Below, in pieces: positions 44,745 through 53,463 of a DNA stretch of 64,000 nt. Under the pieces are notes generated by a model. The model searched no databases, was not told the origin of the DNA, and saw only the letters and a program-made list of their open reading frames with translations. This stretch comes from Acidovorax sp. sif1233. Lineage in GTDB: Bacteria > Pseudomonadota > Gammaproteobacteria > Burkholderiales > Burkholderiaceae_C. The stretch spans positions 396,421-460,420 of the forward strand of contig NZ_JAHUWZ010000005.1 in assembly GCF_019218755.1 (NCBI RefSeq). Direction: 5' to 3'. Numbering within the stretch: position 1 is the first letter of the stretch; each line of letters opens with the position of its first letter. The translations under genes were made by a program, and so were the position numbers.

Positions 44745-45068
44745 TCAGTGCCGCGGGCTGCGCGGCAGCAGCAGGCCCGCCATGCGCCACGACAGGTCGC
44801 GCAGCGCCCTGCGCAAGGCGGGGGAGTCGGTGGGGCCGCAGGCCGCATCGGGGGCGCCGCACGGGTGGTAGGCCGCTTCCAGCACGTGCTGCTTGGCACT
44901 GAGCAGCGCCGCCCGGTCCTGCGCCCGCAGGGCCGCCGTCAGCTGATCGCGGTGGCGCTGCACGCGCTCGGCTTCCGCCGGGGTCAGCGTGGGTACGGGT
45001 GCGCCGGTGCATGCCGCCGGGTCCGCCAGGTGCTGCGCCCAGGCTGTCGGCGCGGTGTGCGTTCTCAT
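44745..45068 (-). CDS. Small hypothetical protein after creD
   Basis: 107 residues from ATG 45068, whose start overlaps the creD stop by four bases. The pair is therefore translationally coupled, which is the best evidence that it is real. It has no signal peptide or membrane segment. It is helical and charged (AERVQRHRDQLTAALRAQDR), with two Cys near its middle (HPCGAPDAACG). I do not recognise the family. Confidence 0.7.
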   Translation of the reverse strand: MRTHTAPTAWAQHLADPAACTGAPVPTLTPAEAERVQRHRDQLTAALRAQDRAALLSAKQHVLEAAYHPCGAPDAACGPTDSPALRRALRDLSWRMAGLLLPRSPRH

Positions 45069-46507
45069 GCGGCCTCCGCGCGGGGTGCGGTGGGGCGGGC
45101 GGCGGGCGGGGTGGGGCGGCTTGGCGCGCCACCTTGCGACAGCCCGTACCAGTTCACCTTGCGCGTGAGCACCATCACGGCCGCCAGCACCAGGAAGAGC
45201 GCGATGGCACCGACGACCAGCGCCGTCTGCTCCAGCTGCAGCAGCAGGTACAGCAGGCCATACAGCAGCGCGATGCCGGCCCCCAGGGGAATGCCGCGCG
45301 CCAGGCTGCCCAGCATGTGGCTGGCGTAGTAGGCCAGTAGCAGCACGCAGGCGGTCGCCGCCACGGCGTAGGAGGCGCCGAACGGCAGGTGCTCCGACAG
45401 GCTCACGAGCAGCAGAAAGAAGCTGCACAGCGCGCTGCCCACCAGCAGGTACTGCACGGGGTGCACGCGCAGCTTTTTCATCAGCTCGAACAGGCCCACG
45501 GCCACGAAGGTGAGTGCGATGAACAGCACGCCGTACTTGGTGGCGCGGTCGGAGAGGGAGTAGGGGTTCACCGGGTCGACGAAGGCCACGCTGAAGCTGT
45601 CCGCGCAGTCGCCCGGCGTGGCGCCGGAGGGCGCGTCGTCGCCGCGGGCGCCGTCGTCCGCGCCCCCCAGGCAGATGCGCTTGCCGTGGGCGACATCGGC
45701 CTGCGCCGTGGTGGCCAGCGACGACAGCCGCCATTGCGCCGAGAAGCCGGTCTTCTTGACTTCCCGCTCCGATGGCAGGAAGCGCCCCGCGAACGAGGGG
45801 TGCGGCCAGCTGCTGGTCATCACCACCTCGGTGCTGCCCCCCAGGGGCACGATGGCCAGGCGCTCGGTGCCCACCAGTTCCAGGTCCAGCGTGGCGGTCA
45901 GGCCATCGGCCTTGCCGCGCACCGATTCGGGCAGCACGGCGTGCAGGCCCCGGCTGTAGGTGGGGTGGAAGGTGCCGGGCTTGAGGGCCAGGGCCTGGTC
46001 CGCCAGCGTGAGCTGCGCCGTGCGGATGCCGCGCGCGTCGCCCACGGCCATCATCGCGATGGGCGCGCCGCAGTGCATGCGCGAGTTCTTCATGGTGCTT
46101 TGCGGCTCGAGGCTGGCCAGCGACCCCCACTGCGCCGTGACGTGGGCCTTGAGGTTGTAGGTGTTCACCTTGTGCAGGCCGCGCGCGCGCTCCTCCATCG
46201 CCGCGCCCGTGCTCAGCTTGAGCTGCTCGGGCATGGCCGTGAGCAGGAACTCGCGGCGCTGCTCCACCATGCGGCGCTCGTCGCCCTTGCCGGTTTCCAC
46301 GTCCCAGGTCTCCACGCAGGCGCTGTGGATCATGGGGCCCATCAGCGTCTGCGGCCCGGCCAGGCTGTCGGCCACGCTCTGCGCGGTGAGGCTGCGGTAG
46401 CGCTGGCGGTCGCGCACCACGTTGTCGATCATGCCCAGGCCAAGGAGCAGCAGCAGGGTGACGGCCGCGAGCGCGGCCAGTTTGGTGAACAGGGGGTGCT
46501 TGAACAA
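45065..46507 (-). CDS. creD: Inner-membrane protein CreD
   Basis: 480 residues. I choose the TTG at 46507, giving MFKHPLFTKLAALAAV, because GGAGG stands six bases before it and the product aligns with the N-terminus of known CreD (MLKSPLFWK). The upstream GTG 46519 has no ribosome-binding site. The large periplasmic domain (about 45-325) lies between an N-terminal membrane segment and five or six C-terminal ones (YGVLFIALTFVAVGLFELMK, then YAVAATACVLLLAYYASHML). CreD is the CreBC-regulated envelope protein linked to beta-lactam and colicin response. Tandem cre boxes precede it. Confidence 0.9.
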   Translation of the reverse strand: MFKHPLFTKLAALAAVTLLLLLGLGMIDNVVRDRQRYRSLTAQSVADSLAGPQTLMGPMIHSACVETWDVETGKGDERRMVEQRREFLLTAMPEQLKLSTGAAMEERARGLHKVNTYNLKAHVTAQWGSLASLEPQSTMKNSRMHCGAPIAMMAVGDARGIRTAQLTLADQALALKPGTFHPTYSRGLHAVLPESVRGKADGLTATLDLELVGTERLAIVPLGGSTEVVMTSSWPHPSFAGRFLPSEREVKKTGFSAQWRLSSLATTAQADVAHGKRICLGGADDGARGDDAPSGATPGDCADSFSVAFVDPVNPYSLSDRATKYGVLFIALTFVAVGLFELMKKLRVHPVQYLLVGSALCSFFLLLVSLSEHLPFGASYAVAATACVLLLAYYASHMLGSLARGIPLGAGIALLYGLLYLLLQLEQTALVVGAIALFLVLAAVMVLTRKVNWYGLSQGGAPSRPTPPAARPTAPRAEAA

Positions 46508-46554
46508 GAGGTCCTCCACAAGTGAATGTTGTGGAGGCAGTGTTGTGGGCCGGT

Positions 46555-46590
46555 GTGAGGGCGCTATGAAGTTTGTGAGGCCAGTGTGAA
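46555..46590 (-). promoter_or_regulatory. Tandem CreB-binding (cre) boxes upstream of creD
   Basis: On the minus strand: TTCAC-ACTGGC-CTCAC at 46590 to 46575, then TTCAT-AGCGCC-CTCAC at 46570 to 46555. Both fit TTCAC-N6-TTCAC, with one and two mismatches. They repeat 20 bases apart, two helical turns. They lie 48-83 bases before the creD TTG start, where CreB would activate. They also face the divergent gene at 46680. Confidence 0.7.
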
Positions 46591-46679
46591 GTCTGGTGCC
46601 GCGCCGCCATGACCTGCCAGGTCATCGACGGCCGCGCCCCTTGCGCCTACAACCACCGCTTCACAACAAAGGGGCTGGC

Positions 46680-47060
46680 ATGCGCCATGTGGTCGCGGTG
46701 ATTCTGGGGGTGGTGGCGGTGGTCCACGCCCTGCCCGTGGTGGGGGTGCTGGGGGCGGGCAGGCTGGCGCAGCTGTACGGCACCCCGGTGCCGGATGCGG
46801 GGCTGGAGCTGCTGCTGCGGCACCGGGCCGTCCTGTTCGGGCTGCTGGCCGCTTTCATGGGGTATGCCGCCATGCGCCCCGGACTCCATCGGCTGGCCCT
46901 GGTGGCGGGGCTGGTGAGCGTGGTGTCCTTTCTGCTCCTGGCGTGGCTGCAGCGGGGCAGCGGCCTGGGCGCCCCGCTGGCCGTGGTCGTGCGGGTGGAC
47001 GCGGTGGCGCTGGCCCTGCTGGTGGCGGGGGTGGCTGTGCACCTGCGCCAGCGGAGCTAG
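46680..47060 (+). CDS. Small integral membrane protein (function unknown)
   Basis: 126 residues from ATG 46680 (MRHVVAVILGVVAVVHALPV), with about four hydrophobic membrane segments. Similar small proteins in Burkholderiales are sometimes labelled phosphopantetheine adenylyltransferase, but no nucleotidyltransferase motif is visible, so I do not adopt that. It is divergent from creD, sharing the cre-box region, and its stop overlaps the creC stop by a few bases. It may belong to the Cre regulon. Confidence 0.7.
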   Translation: MRHVVAVILGVVAVVHALPVVGVLGAGRLAQLYGTPVPDAGLELLLRHRAVLFGLLAAFMGYAAMRPGLHRLALVAGLVSVVSFLLLAWLQRGSGLGAPLAVVVRVDAVALALLVAGVAVHLRQRS

Positions 47061-48517
47061 GCCGCGGCAAAGTCCAGCGTGGCGCGCAGCCCCGGTGCGG
47101 TGTTGCGCACCACCAGCTGCCCCCCGTGCAGCGCCATGACGCGCCGCACGATGGCCAGGCCCAGGCCCGAGCCGCTGCGCTCGCCCCCCGGGCGCGCCGT
47201 GGTGAAGAAGCGCTCGCCCAGGCGCGGCAGCGCGTAGTCGGGCACGCCCGGGCCGCTGTCCTGCACGGCCACGCAGCTGCCTTCCAGCTCCACCTGCACG
47301 GTGCTGCCCTGCGGGGCAAAGTCGATGGCGTTGTCCAGCAGGTTGGTGAGCGCCAGCGTCACCAGTTCGGCTTCCCAGGGGCCGCTGTTTCCCGTGCCGG
47401 CCAGCGCGAGCGTGATGCCGCGCTGAGCCGCGCGCGCGCGGGTCTGGCCGATGGCGGCGCGGGCGCAATCGTGCAGGGCCACGGGCGCACGGCCCTCGGC
47501 GTGGTGGCGCTGCTCCAGCTTGGACAGTTCCAGCAGCCGGTCGATGATGCGCTGCAGGCGCTCGCTCTGCTGCACCACCTGGGTGGCGAATTCGGCGTGG
47601 TCGGCGGCGGGCAGGTCGTCCTGCAGGAGTTCGCCCGCGCCCCGGATGGCGGCCACGGGGCTCTTGAGCTCGTGCGTGAGGGCGCGCACGTAGCCCTCGA
47701 TGTAGTCGCGCCCTTCCAGCCGAGCGCGCATGCGGTCCATGGCGCGGGCCAGGTCGCCCAGCTCGCCGGGCACCTGGGGCACGGCCAGGGCCGCCATGGG
47801 CGGGGTGTCGGGGTCGCGGTGTTCGCCGTCGGCCGGCCCCTGCACGCTCAGGGCGTAGTCGCGCAGGCGGCGCACGTTCCACACCATCCACAGCGTCACG
47901 GCCACGCCCACGGCGGCCGAGAGCGCCAGCAGCAGCAGCCCGCCCATGAACACCTTGCGCTCGGCGCGGTCGATGAAGCGCTGCACGGTGCGCGTGGGCT
48001 TGGCCACGGTCAGCACGCCAGCGATCTCATTGTTCACGTAGATGGGGGCCGCCACGTGCATCACGCCGCTGGTGTCGTCGCCCTCCACGTCGCGCGTGGA
48101 GCGCGCGCCGTACTCGCCGCGCAGCGTGCGGGCCACGTCGCGCCACTGCGAATAGTCAGCGCCGATGGCGCGGTTTTCGGAGTCGAACAGCACGCGCCCC
48201 GTGGTGTCGGTCACGTAGATGCGGTAGTCCAGCGACTGCTTGGAGAAACCCCAGATCGCGGCGTCGATGGGCCGGCTCGCATAGCGGCGCACGTGCTGCG
48301 CGAACGGGCTGTGCTGGCCCGTGCCGTCGGACAGCCGGCCGGCCGCCAGGTCCTCGCTGGCCAGCTCGGCCAGGATGTTGGCCGTGTCCACCATCATGTC
48401 CTCCATCACCTCGCGCACGCTGGGCTTGATCTCGGCCATGAACACGCGCAGCACGAAGAACGCGGCGATGCCGTTGATGAGGAAAAACGCAAAGAGCAGG
48501 CGGATGCCGAGGCGCAT
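47057..48517 (-). CDS. creC: Sensor histidine kinase CreC
   Basis: 486 residues. Membrane segment 1 is at about 8-28 and a second at about 190-213. Between them is a periplasmic sensor domain, and a HAMP-like linker follows. The kinase core has the phosphoaccepting His282 (ALTHELKSPVAAIRG), the N box LTNLLDNAIDFA, and G boxes DSGPGVP and GSGLGLAIV. CreC phosphorylates CreB, encoded just upstream on the same strand with family A repeat copy 8 in between. Its stop overlaps that of the convergent gene at 46680-47060. Confidence 0.92.
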   Translation of the reverse strand: MRLGIRLLFAFFLINGIAAFFVLRVFMAEIKPSVREVMEDMMVDTANILAELASEDLAAGRLSDGTGQHSPFAQHVRRYASRPIDAAIWGFSKQSLDYRIYVTDTTGRVLFDSENRAIGADYSQWRDVARTLRGEYGARSTRDVEGDDTSGVMHVAAPIYVNNEIAGVLTVAKPTRTVQRFIDRAERKVFMGGLLLLALSAAVGVAVTLWMVWNVRRLRDYALSVQGPADGEHRDPDTPPMAALAVPQVPGELGDLARAMDRMRARLEGRDYIEGYVRALTHELKSPVAAIRGAGELLQDDLPAADHAEFATQVVQQSERLQRIIDRLLELSKLEQRHHAEGRAPVALHDCARAAIGQTRARAAQRGITLALAGTGNSGPWEAELVTLALTNLLDNAIDFAPQGSTVQVELEGSCVAVQDSGPGVPDYALPRLGERFFTTARPGGERSGSGLGLAIVRRVMALHGGQLVVRNTAPGLRATLDFAAA

Positions 48518-48540
48518 GGATCTGTGGGGTCTGCTTCAAG

Positions 48541-48593
48541 AACAATATCTGTCAGCGCTTGATGGGCAAGCGCCAGTGGCCCATTTGGTTTCA
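48541..48593 (+). repeat. Family A palindromic repeat, copy 8
   Basis: AATATCTGTCAGCGCTTG, spacer ATGGGC, right arm AAGCGCCAGTGGCC, tail CATTTGGTTTCA. It fills the gap between creB and creC and overlaps the creB stop codon. Confidence 0.85.
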
Positions 48594-49280
48594 GACGTCA
48601 AGGCAGTAGCCCATGCCGCGGTGCGTGCTGATGTACTCGCGCGCCGGGTCCACTTCGCGCAGCTTGGCGCGCAGGGTCTTGATGTGCGTGTCCACCGTGC
48701 GGTCGGTGCTGTCGCTGTCGTCGCCCCAGGCGGCGGCCAGCAGCGCGTCGCGCGAGTGGATGCGGCCCGCGCCGCGCAGCAGGCACGACAGGAGTCGGTA
48801 TTCGCGCCGCGTCAGCGGCAGGGCCTGGCCGTGCAGGCTGATGCGCTGCCCGGCCTCGTCGTCATGGAACAGGCTGGCCGTGGCGGTGGGCGCCGCGGCA
48901 AGGCGGGTGCCCGCGCGCCGCAGCAGGGCCTTCACGCGGGCCGCCAGCTCGCGCGGGCTGAAGGGCTTGGCCAGGTAGTCGTCGGCGCCCAGCTCCAGGC
49001 CCAGCACGCGGTCGATCTCCTCGCCATGGGCGCTGAGCATGAGCACGGGAACGGCCGCGGTCTGCGGGGCGCCGCGCACATCGCGCAGCAGGTCGAGTCC
49101 GCTGCCGTCGGGCAGGCCCACGTCCAGCACCAGGAGGTCAAAGCGGTGCGAGAGCATCTGCTGGCGCGCGTCGTGCACCAGCAGGCTGTGCGTCACGGAC
49201 AGCCCGTCGCGTTCCAGCGCGTACGCCACGGTGCGGGCGATGGCGGGGTCGTCCTCCAGCAGCAGAAGCCTTGCAGACAT
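48591..49280 (-). CDS. creB: Response regulator CreB (OmpR/PhoB family)
   Basis: 229 residues from ATG 49280. The receiver domain has acidic residues E9/D10/D11 and the phosphoacceptor Asp53 (LLVLDVGLPDGSG), plus the switch Lys in LAKPFSPRE. The winged-helix domain (ISLHGQALPLTRREYRLLSC, ending HRGMGYCLDV) binds DNA. First gene of creBC. The cre-box-like sites upstream of creD are its probable target. Confidence 0.92.
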   Translation of the reverse strand: MSARLLLLEDDPAIARTVAYALERDGLSVTHSLLVHDARQQMLSHRFDLLVLDVGLPDGSGLDLLRDVRGAPQTAAVPVLMLSAHGEEIDRVLGLELGADDYLAKPFSPRELAARVKALLRRAGTRLAAAPTATASLFHDDEAGQRISLHGQALPLTRREYRLLSCLLRGAGRIHSRDALLAAAWGDDSDSTDRTVDTHIKTLRAKLREVDPAREYISTHRGMGYCLDV

Positions 49281-49336
49281 GCCTAGTCGCCCCTCGTGCT
49301 GCGAGACACCCGCGGCATACGAAACTGGCACGGTCG

Positions 49337-49379
49337 CGGCCGGGAAGGCCGCCGAAGGCGATTCAGGGGGTGCTCCATC
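49337..49379 (-). repeat. Family B repeat fragment, copy 7
   Basis: On the minus strand: CCCCCTGAATCGCCTTCGGC, then GGCCTTCCCGGCC. Only the left module is present. It abuts the MarC stop codon. Confidence 0.65.
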
Positions 49380-50015
49380 TCAGCGGGAGATGAGGATGGG
49401 AAAGAGCTTGCCCAGCCCGTCGGCCATCACTTCCACGGCCAGCGCGGCCAGGATCAGGCCCATCAGCCGGGTCATCACGTTGATGCCGGTCTTGCCCAGC
49501 ACGCGCGCGATCGGGTCGGCCAGCGCGAAGCACACGGCCGTGGCCAGGGCGATCACCACGCCGTAGCCCACCAGGGCGGCATGCTGCCAGAAGGTCTGCG
49601 CGCGGTCGGCGTAGATCACCACGGTGGACATGCTGGCCGGCCCGGTGAGCAGCGGGATGGTCAGGGGCACCACGGCGATGCTGCTGCCCGCGGCGGCCTT
49701 CTCGGCGCCTTCCTCGTATTCGTTGGTGCTGGGCTTGGCCTCGGCGGGCTGGGCGTTGAGCATGTTCATCGCGCTGATGAGCAGCAGCATGCCCCCGCCC
49801 ACCTGGAAGCTCTGCAGCGAGATGTTGAAGAAGTCCAGGATCTGCAGGCCCAGCAGGGCGCAGGCGGCGATCACGCAGAACACGCTGAAGCTCGCCACCT
49901 GGATGGTGCGCCGCCGCTGGGGGTACGAGAAACCCTGCGTGTAGTGGATGAAAAAGGGAACGATGGCCAGCGGGTTGACGATGGCCAGCAGGGTGATCAG
50001 GGGTTTGAGGTCCAT
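49380..50015 (-). CDS. MarC family membrane protein
   Basis: 211 residues from ATG 50015 (MDLKPLITLLAIVNPLAIVP), with six predicted membrane segments. The MarC/UPF0056 pattern is visible: FFIHYTQGFSYPQRRRTIQ, the VVPLTIPLLTGPASMSTV segment and GINVMTRLMGLILAALAVE. Function is unclear; the family was named for the mar region, but a resistance role was not upheld. It is transcribed on the minus strand, downstream of the SDR gene. Confidence 0.9.
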   Translation of the reverse strand: MDLKPLITLLAIVNPLAIVPFFIHYTQGFSYPQRRRTIQVASFSVFCVIAACALLGLQILDFFNISLQSFQVGGGMLLLISAMNMLNAQPAEAKPSTNEYEEGAEKAAAGSSIAVVPLTIPLLTGPASMSTVVIYADRAQTFWQHAALVGYGVVIALATAVCFALADPIARVLGKTGINVMTRLMGLILAALAVEVMADGLGKLFPILISR

Positions 50016-50162
50016 CAGGGCGCTCCGGGAGGCAGGGGGCAGGGCGGTGGATCGGGCTGGGCCCGGCAAGGCAGCGCAAGGGCGCCGCCGCCGGGCTGCT
50101 GTGCGCGAGTATGCGGTGTTTTTGGCGCGGTTTGGCGCCCGCGCATGCTGCACCGCAGCGCT

Positions 50163-50918
50163 CTAGCGCCCGCCCGAGACGTCCATCAGCGTGGCGGTGG
50201 TGTAGCTGGCGGCGGGCGACATCAGCCACACGATGGCCTCGGCCACCTCCTCGGCCGTGCCGCCGCGCAGCATGGGCACCTGGTGCGAGAGGTCGCGCAC
50301 GCGGTCGGGCAGGCCGCCGCTGGCGTGGATGTCGGTCTCGATCAGGCCGGGGCGCACGGCGTTCACGCGGATGCCGTCGGCGGCCACCTCGCGCGCCAGC
50401 CCCAGGGTCATGGTGTCGATCGCGCCCTTGGCGGCAGCGTAGTCCACGTACTGGCCCGCCGCCCCCAGCCGCGCGGCGGCGCTGGACACGTTGACGATGC
50501 TGCCGCCGGCCCCGCCGTGGCGCGTGCCCATGCGCAGCACGGCCTCGCGCGCGCAGACGAAGCTGCCGATCACGTTGATGTCGAACATGCGCTTGAGGCG
50601 CGCCACGCCCATCGCCTCCACCCGCGCGGGCACGTCCACCACGCCGGCGTTGTTCACCAGGGCCGAGAGGCGGCCCAGCTGCGCGTCCACCGTGCGGAAC
50701 ATGGCCATCACCTGCGCCTCGTCGGCCACGTCGGCCTGCACCGCCAGGGCGCGGCCGCCCTGGGCGGCGATGGCGGCGACCACGGCCTCGGCGGCGCGCG
50801 CGTCGCGGGCGTAGTTGACGGCCACGGCCCAGCCCTGGCGCGCCGCCAGCCGGGCGGTGGCCGCGCCGATGCCGCGCGACCCTCCGGTGATCAGTGCTAC
50901 TTTGTGGGTGTGGGTCAT
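50163..50918 (-). CDS. Short-chain dehydrogenase/reductase
   Basis: 251 residues from ATG 50918 (MTHTHKVALITGGSRGIG). The classical SDR set is present: cofactor motif TGGSRGIG, NNAG, catalytic Ser in VNVSSAAA, Tyr-x3-Lys in YVDYAAAKGA, and PGLIETDIHASG. The residues after the second beta strand (NYARDARAAE) suggest NADP(H). The substrate is unknown. It is divergent from a dienelactone hydrolase, which does not by itself define a pathway. Confidence 0.9.
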   Translation of the reverse strand: MTHTHKVALITGGSRGIGAATARLAARQGWAVAVNYARDARAAEAVVAAIAAQGGRALAVQADVADEAQVMAMFRTVDAQLGRLSALVNNAGVVDVPARVEAMGVARLKRMFDINVIGSFVCAREAVLRMGTRHGGAGGSIVNVSSAAARLGAAGQYVDYAAAKGAIDTMTLGLAREVAADGIRVNAVRPGLIETDIHASGGLPDRVRDLSHQVPMLRGGTAEEVAEAIVWLMSPAASYTTATLMDVSGGR

Positions 50919-51089
50919 TGCAAGGACTCCTCTGAAAATGGCCCGCATTTGAACAGAGGTCCGCTCAGCGGCCAGAATGGCGCGTTCAGCGGGCGCCGGG
51001 ACCGGAGCGTGGGGGAGCCCCGGCACCCGCGCTGGCCGCATGCCCCCGAGTCACACATCAGTCCATCAACGCAGCAAGGAGTCAATGCC

Positions 51090-51779
51090 ATGGGTCAATT
51101 CGTCAATCTGACATCAAGCGATGGTCTCGCCGTGCCCGCCTGGGTGGCGCAGCCCGATGCGGCGCCGCGCGGTGCGATTGTGGTGCTGCAGGAAATTTTT
51201 GGCGTGAACTCGCACATCCGCGCGGTGGCCGACCGGTTTGCCGCGCGCGGCTACCTGGCCGTCGCACCGTCGACGTTTCACCGCGTGCAGCAGGATGTGG
51301 ACATGGGCTACACCGGCGACGACATGAAGGCCGGCATGGGTCTGAAGGCCGCAGTCGAGGCCTTGCCCGCGCCAGGCGTGATGCCCGACATCCAGGCCGC
51401 CATCGACTACGCCGCGCAGCAAAGCGGCCGCAAGGTCGGCATCGTGGGCTTTTGCTGGGGCGGCCTGTTGACCTGGCGCGCGGCCTGCACGCTGAGCGGG
51501 CTGTCGGCGGCCGTGCCTTATTACGGCGGCGGCATGACCTCAGCCGACGAAGCAGCGCGCCACCCGCAGGTGCCGGTGCTGGCGCACTTCGGCCAGCGCG
51601 ACCACTACATCCCGCTCGACACCGTGCAGGCATTTGCCCGCGCCCATCCCGAGGTCGAGGTCCACATCTACGACGCCGACCACGGCTTCAACTGCGACCA
51701 GCGCGGCAGCTACGACGAGCCTTCGGCCATGGCCGCGCGCGACCGCACGCTGGCGTTCTTCGACAAACATCTCGCCTGA
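51090..51779 (+). CDS. Dienelactone hydrolase family protein
   Basis: 229 residues from ATG 51090, with AAGGA ten bases upstream. The alpha/beta-hydrolase triad reads Cys122 (VGFCWGG), Asp171 (GQRDHYIPL) and His198 (DADHGFN). Cys rather than Ser as nucleophile is typical of dienelactone hydrolases, which open muconolactones in aromatic degradation. No other aromatic-ring-cleavage genes are nearby, so the actual substrate may differ. The next gene starts 11 bases later. Confidence 0.9.
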   Translation: MGQFVNLTSSDGLAVPAWVAQPDAAPRGAIVVLQEIFGVNSHIRAVADRFAARGYLAVAPSTFHRVQQDVDMGYTGDDMKAGMGLKAAVEALPAPGVMPDIQAAIDYAAQQSGRKVGIVGFCWGGLLTWRAACTLSGLSAAVPYYGGGMTSADEAARHPQVPVLAHFGQRDHYIPLDTVQAFARAHPEVEVHIYDADHGFNCDQRGSYDEPSAMAARDRTLAFFDKHLA

Positions 51780-51790
51780 GGGCCGGCACC

Positions 51791-52720
51791 ATGGCCGCCC
51801 CGCTTCAGAGCGTGAAGCCTTTTTGGCATCTGGCGCTTGCTGGTAAGGCGCTGGTAGCTATCGGTTTGATAGCGTTCGGGGTCCAGCCTCATGCGGCCGA
51901 CTATCCCGGGCCGCTGTTCGACGCCCACCTGCACTACAACGAAGAGGCGTGGGACGGCAAGAACGGCCCGCACCCGCCGGCCGACGTGCTGGGCCGCATG
52001 CAGAAAAGCGGCGTGCGGGCCATCGTGGCCAACTCCCGGCCCAACACCGGCTCGCTCACGCTGGCCGGCCTGCGCGAGACGCGCGAGGCCGGCGTCGCCG
52101 TGGTGCCCTTCGTGCGGCTGTACCGCAGCCGCGCCGACTACACAGGCTGGTTCGCCGACGAGAGCATCTACGCCATGGTGCAGGCCGAGCTGGCGCGCGG
52201 CACGGCGGCCGGGCCGTACCGGGGCATCGGCGAGTTCCACCTGTACGACAGCGCCAATGCCGACGGCCCGGTGGCCAGGAAGCTCATGGCGCTGGCCGAG
52301 GAGCGCGACCTGGTGGTGCTGGCCCATGTGGACGACGTGGCCATCGACAAGCTCATGGCGCACACCCCCACGCAAGGGCGCAAGCTGCGCCTGATCTGGG
52401 CGCACACGGGCATCGGCGGCGCGCCGGCCGAGCGGGTGGACGCGCTGCTCGCGCGCTACCCCGGCCTCGTGGGCGAACTCTCGTACCGGCCGGGCCTGGT
52501 GTGCGACGACGACCAGCTGTGCCCCGCGTGGCGCGCGCTGCTGCTCAAGTACCCCACGCGTTTTGTCGTGGGCTCCGACACCTGGGTGAACCAGCGCTGG
52601 CAGCACTATGAAAGCCTCATGCAGGGCTACCGCACCTGGCTGGGCGGCCTGCCCGCCGACGTGGCGCGCAAGGTCGCGTGGGACAACGGCGCCGGCCTGT
52701 TCGGCGTGGCGCGGCCCTGA
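51791..52720 (+). CDS. Exported amidohydrolase-family (TatD/PHP-like metal-dependent) protein
   Basis: 309 residues from ATG 51791. A signal peptide ends VQPHAA (about residue 36), and the mature start [17 protein letters not shown] carries the metal-binding HxH (His46, His48). Other likely ligands are in [25 protein letters not shown] and VVGSDTW. This is an amidohydrolase-fold hydrolase acting in the periplasm. Most of the hydrophobic core of its signal peptide ([16 protein letters not shown]) is encoded by family A repeat copy 9. It is cotranscribed with the dienelactone hydrolase. Confidence 0.82.
   Translation: MAAPLQSVKPFWHLALAGKALVAIGLIAFGVQPHAADYPGPLFDAHLHYNEEAWDGKNGPHPPADVLGRMQKSGVRAIVANSRPNTGSLTLAGLRETREAGVAVVPFVRLYRSRADYTGWFADESIYAMVQAELARGTAAGPYRGIGEFHLYDSANADGPVARKLMALAEERDLVVLAHVDDVAIDKLMAHTPTQGRKLRLIWAHTGIGGAPAERVDALLARYPGLVGELSYRPGLVCDDDQLCPAWRALLLKYPTRFVVGSDTWVNQRWQHYESLMQGYRTWLGGLPADVARKVAWDNGAGLFGVARP
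51816..51873 (-). repeat. Family A palindromic repeat, copy 9 (inside signal-peptide coding sequence)
   Basis: The reverse orientation relative to copy 1. Read on plus it is GCCTTTTTGGCATCTGGCGC, TTGCTGGTAAGGCGCTGGTA, GCTATCGGTTTGATAGC. It encodes the signal peptide hydrophobic core. Confidence 0.8.
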
Positions 52721-52786
52721 TCGATCCCCGCGCGGTCCGCGCATCCTCCTCTTTTTCAGGCCACCGGTCCCCTCCCGCACAACACC

Positions 52787-53440
52787 ATGCTCGAGCTTCA
52801 CCACGCCCCCAGCAGCGCCGCCATGGTGCCGCACATCCTGCTTGAAGAGCTGGGCACGCCCTACGCGCGCGTGCCCGTGGACATCGGCCAGCGTGCCCAC
52901 CAGGCGCCCGCCTATCTGCGGCTCAACCCCAACGGGCTGGTGCCCGTGCTCACCGACGGGGACCTGGTGCTCTACGAGACGGCCGCCATCACCCTGCACC
53001 TGTGCGACACCCACCCCGCCGCGGCCCTGGCGCCCGCGCTGGGCACGGCGCAGCGCGCGCAGTTCTACAAGTGGCTGATGTGGCTCACCAACACGCTGCA
53101 GGCGACGCTCATCGTGTACTTCTATCCCCACCGCTGGGTGGACGAGGGCCATGAGGCCGGCATGCTGGAGCTGCAGCGCCACGCGGAACTGCGCATCGAC
53201 GGCCTGCTGGCGCAGCTGGACGCCGAGCTGGCCCGCCACGGCGGCCCGTGGTTCCTGGGCGCGGGCTACAGCGCGCTCGACGCCTACGTGTTCACGCTGT
53301 GCCGCTGGACCCGCAACTTCCAGCGCACCGCGCCGGCCCGCAGCCGTCCCCACCTGGGGCCGTACCTGCGGCGCATGCTGGAGCGCCCCGCCGTGCAGCG
53401 GGTGCTGTTCAACGAGGCGCTGGCCGAACCCTTCGTCTGA
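52787..53440 (+). CDS. Glutathione S-transferase
   Basis: 217 residues starting MLELHHAPSSAAMVPHILLEE, where Ser9 and Ser10 stand at the active site of the N-terminal thioredoxin-like domain. The cis-Pro motif is NGLVPVLTDG. The helical C-terminal domain contains the capping region YSALDAYVFTLCRW. It differs from the GST at 9342 and is probably of another class. It lies 66 bases after the amidohydrolase and could be in its operon. Substrate unknown. Confidence 0.9.
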   Translation: MLELHHAPSSAAMVPHILLEELGTPYARVPVDIGQRAHQAPAYLRLNPNGLVPVLTDGDLVLYETAAITLHLCDTHPAAALAPALGTAQRAQFYKWLMWLTNTLQATLIVYFYPHRWVDEGHEAGMLELQRHAELRIDGLLAQLDAELARHGGPWFLGAGYSALDAYVFTLCRWTRNFQRTAPARSRPHLGPYLRRMLERPAVQRVLFNEALAEPFV

Positions 53441-53463
53441 CGGCGGCGGGCAGGCGCGCTCCC

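Noticed and set aside
46680..47060. Phosphopantetheine adenylyltransferase label for the small membrane protein
   Set aside because: No nucleotidyltransferase motif is present. The protein is mostly membrane segments.
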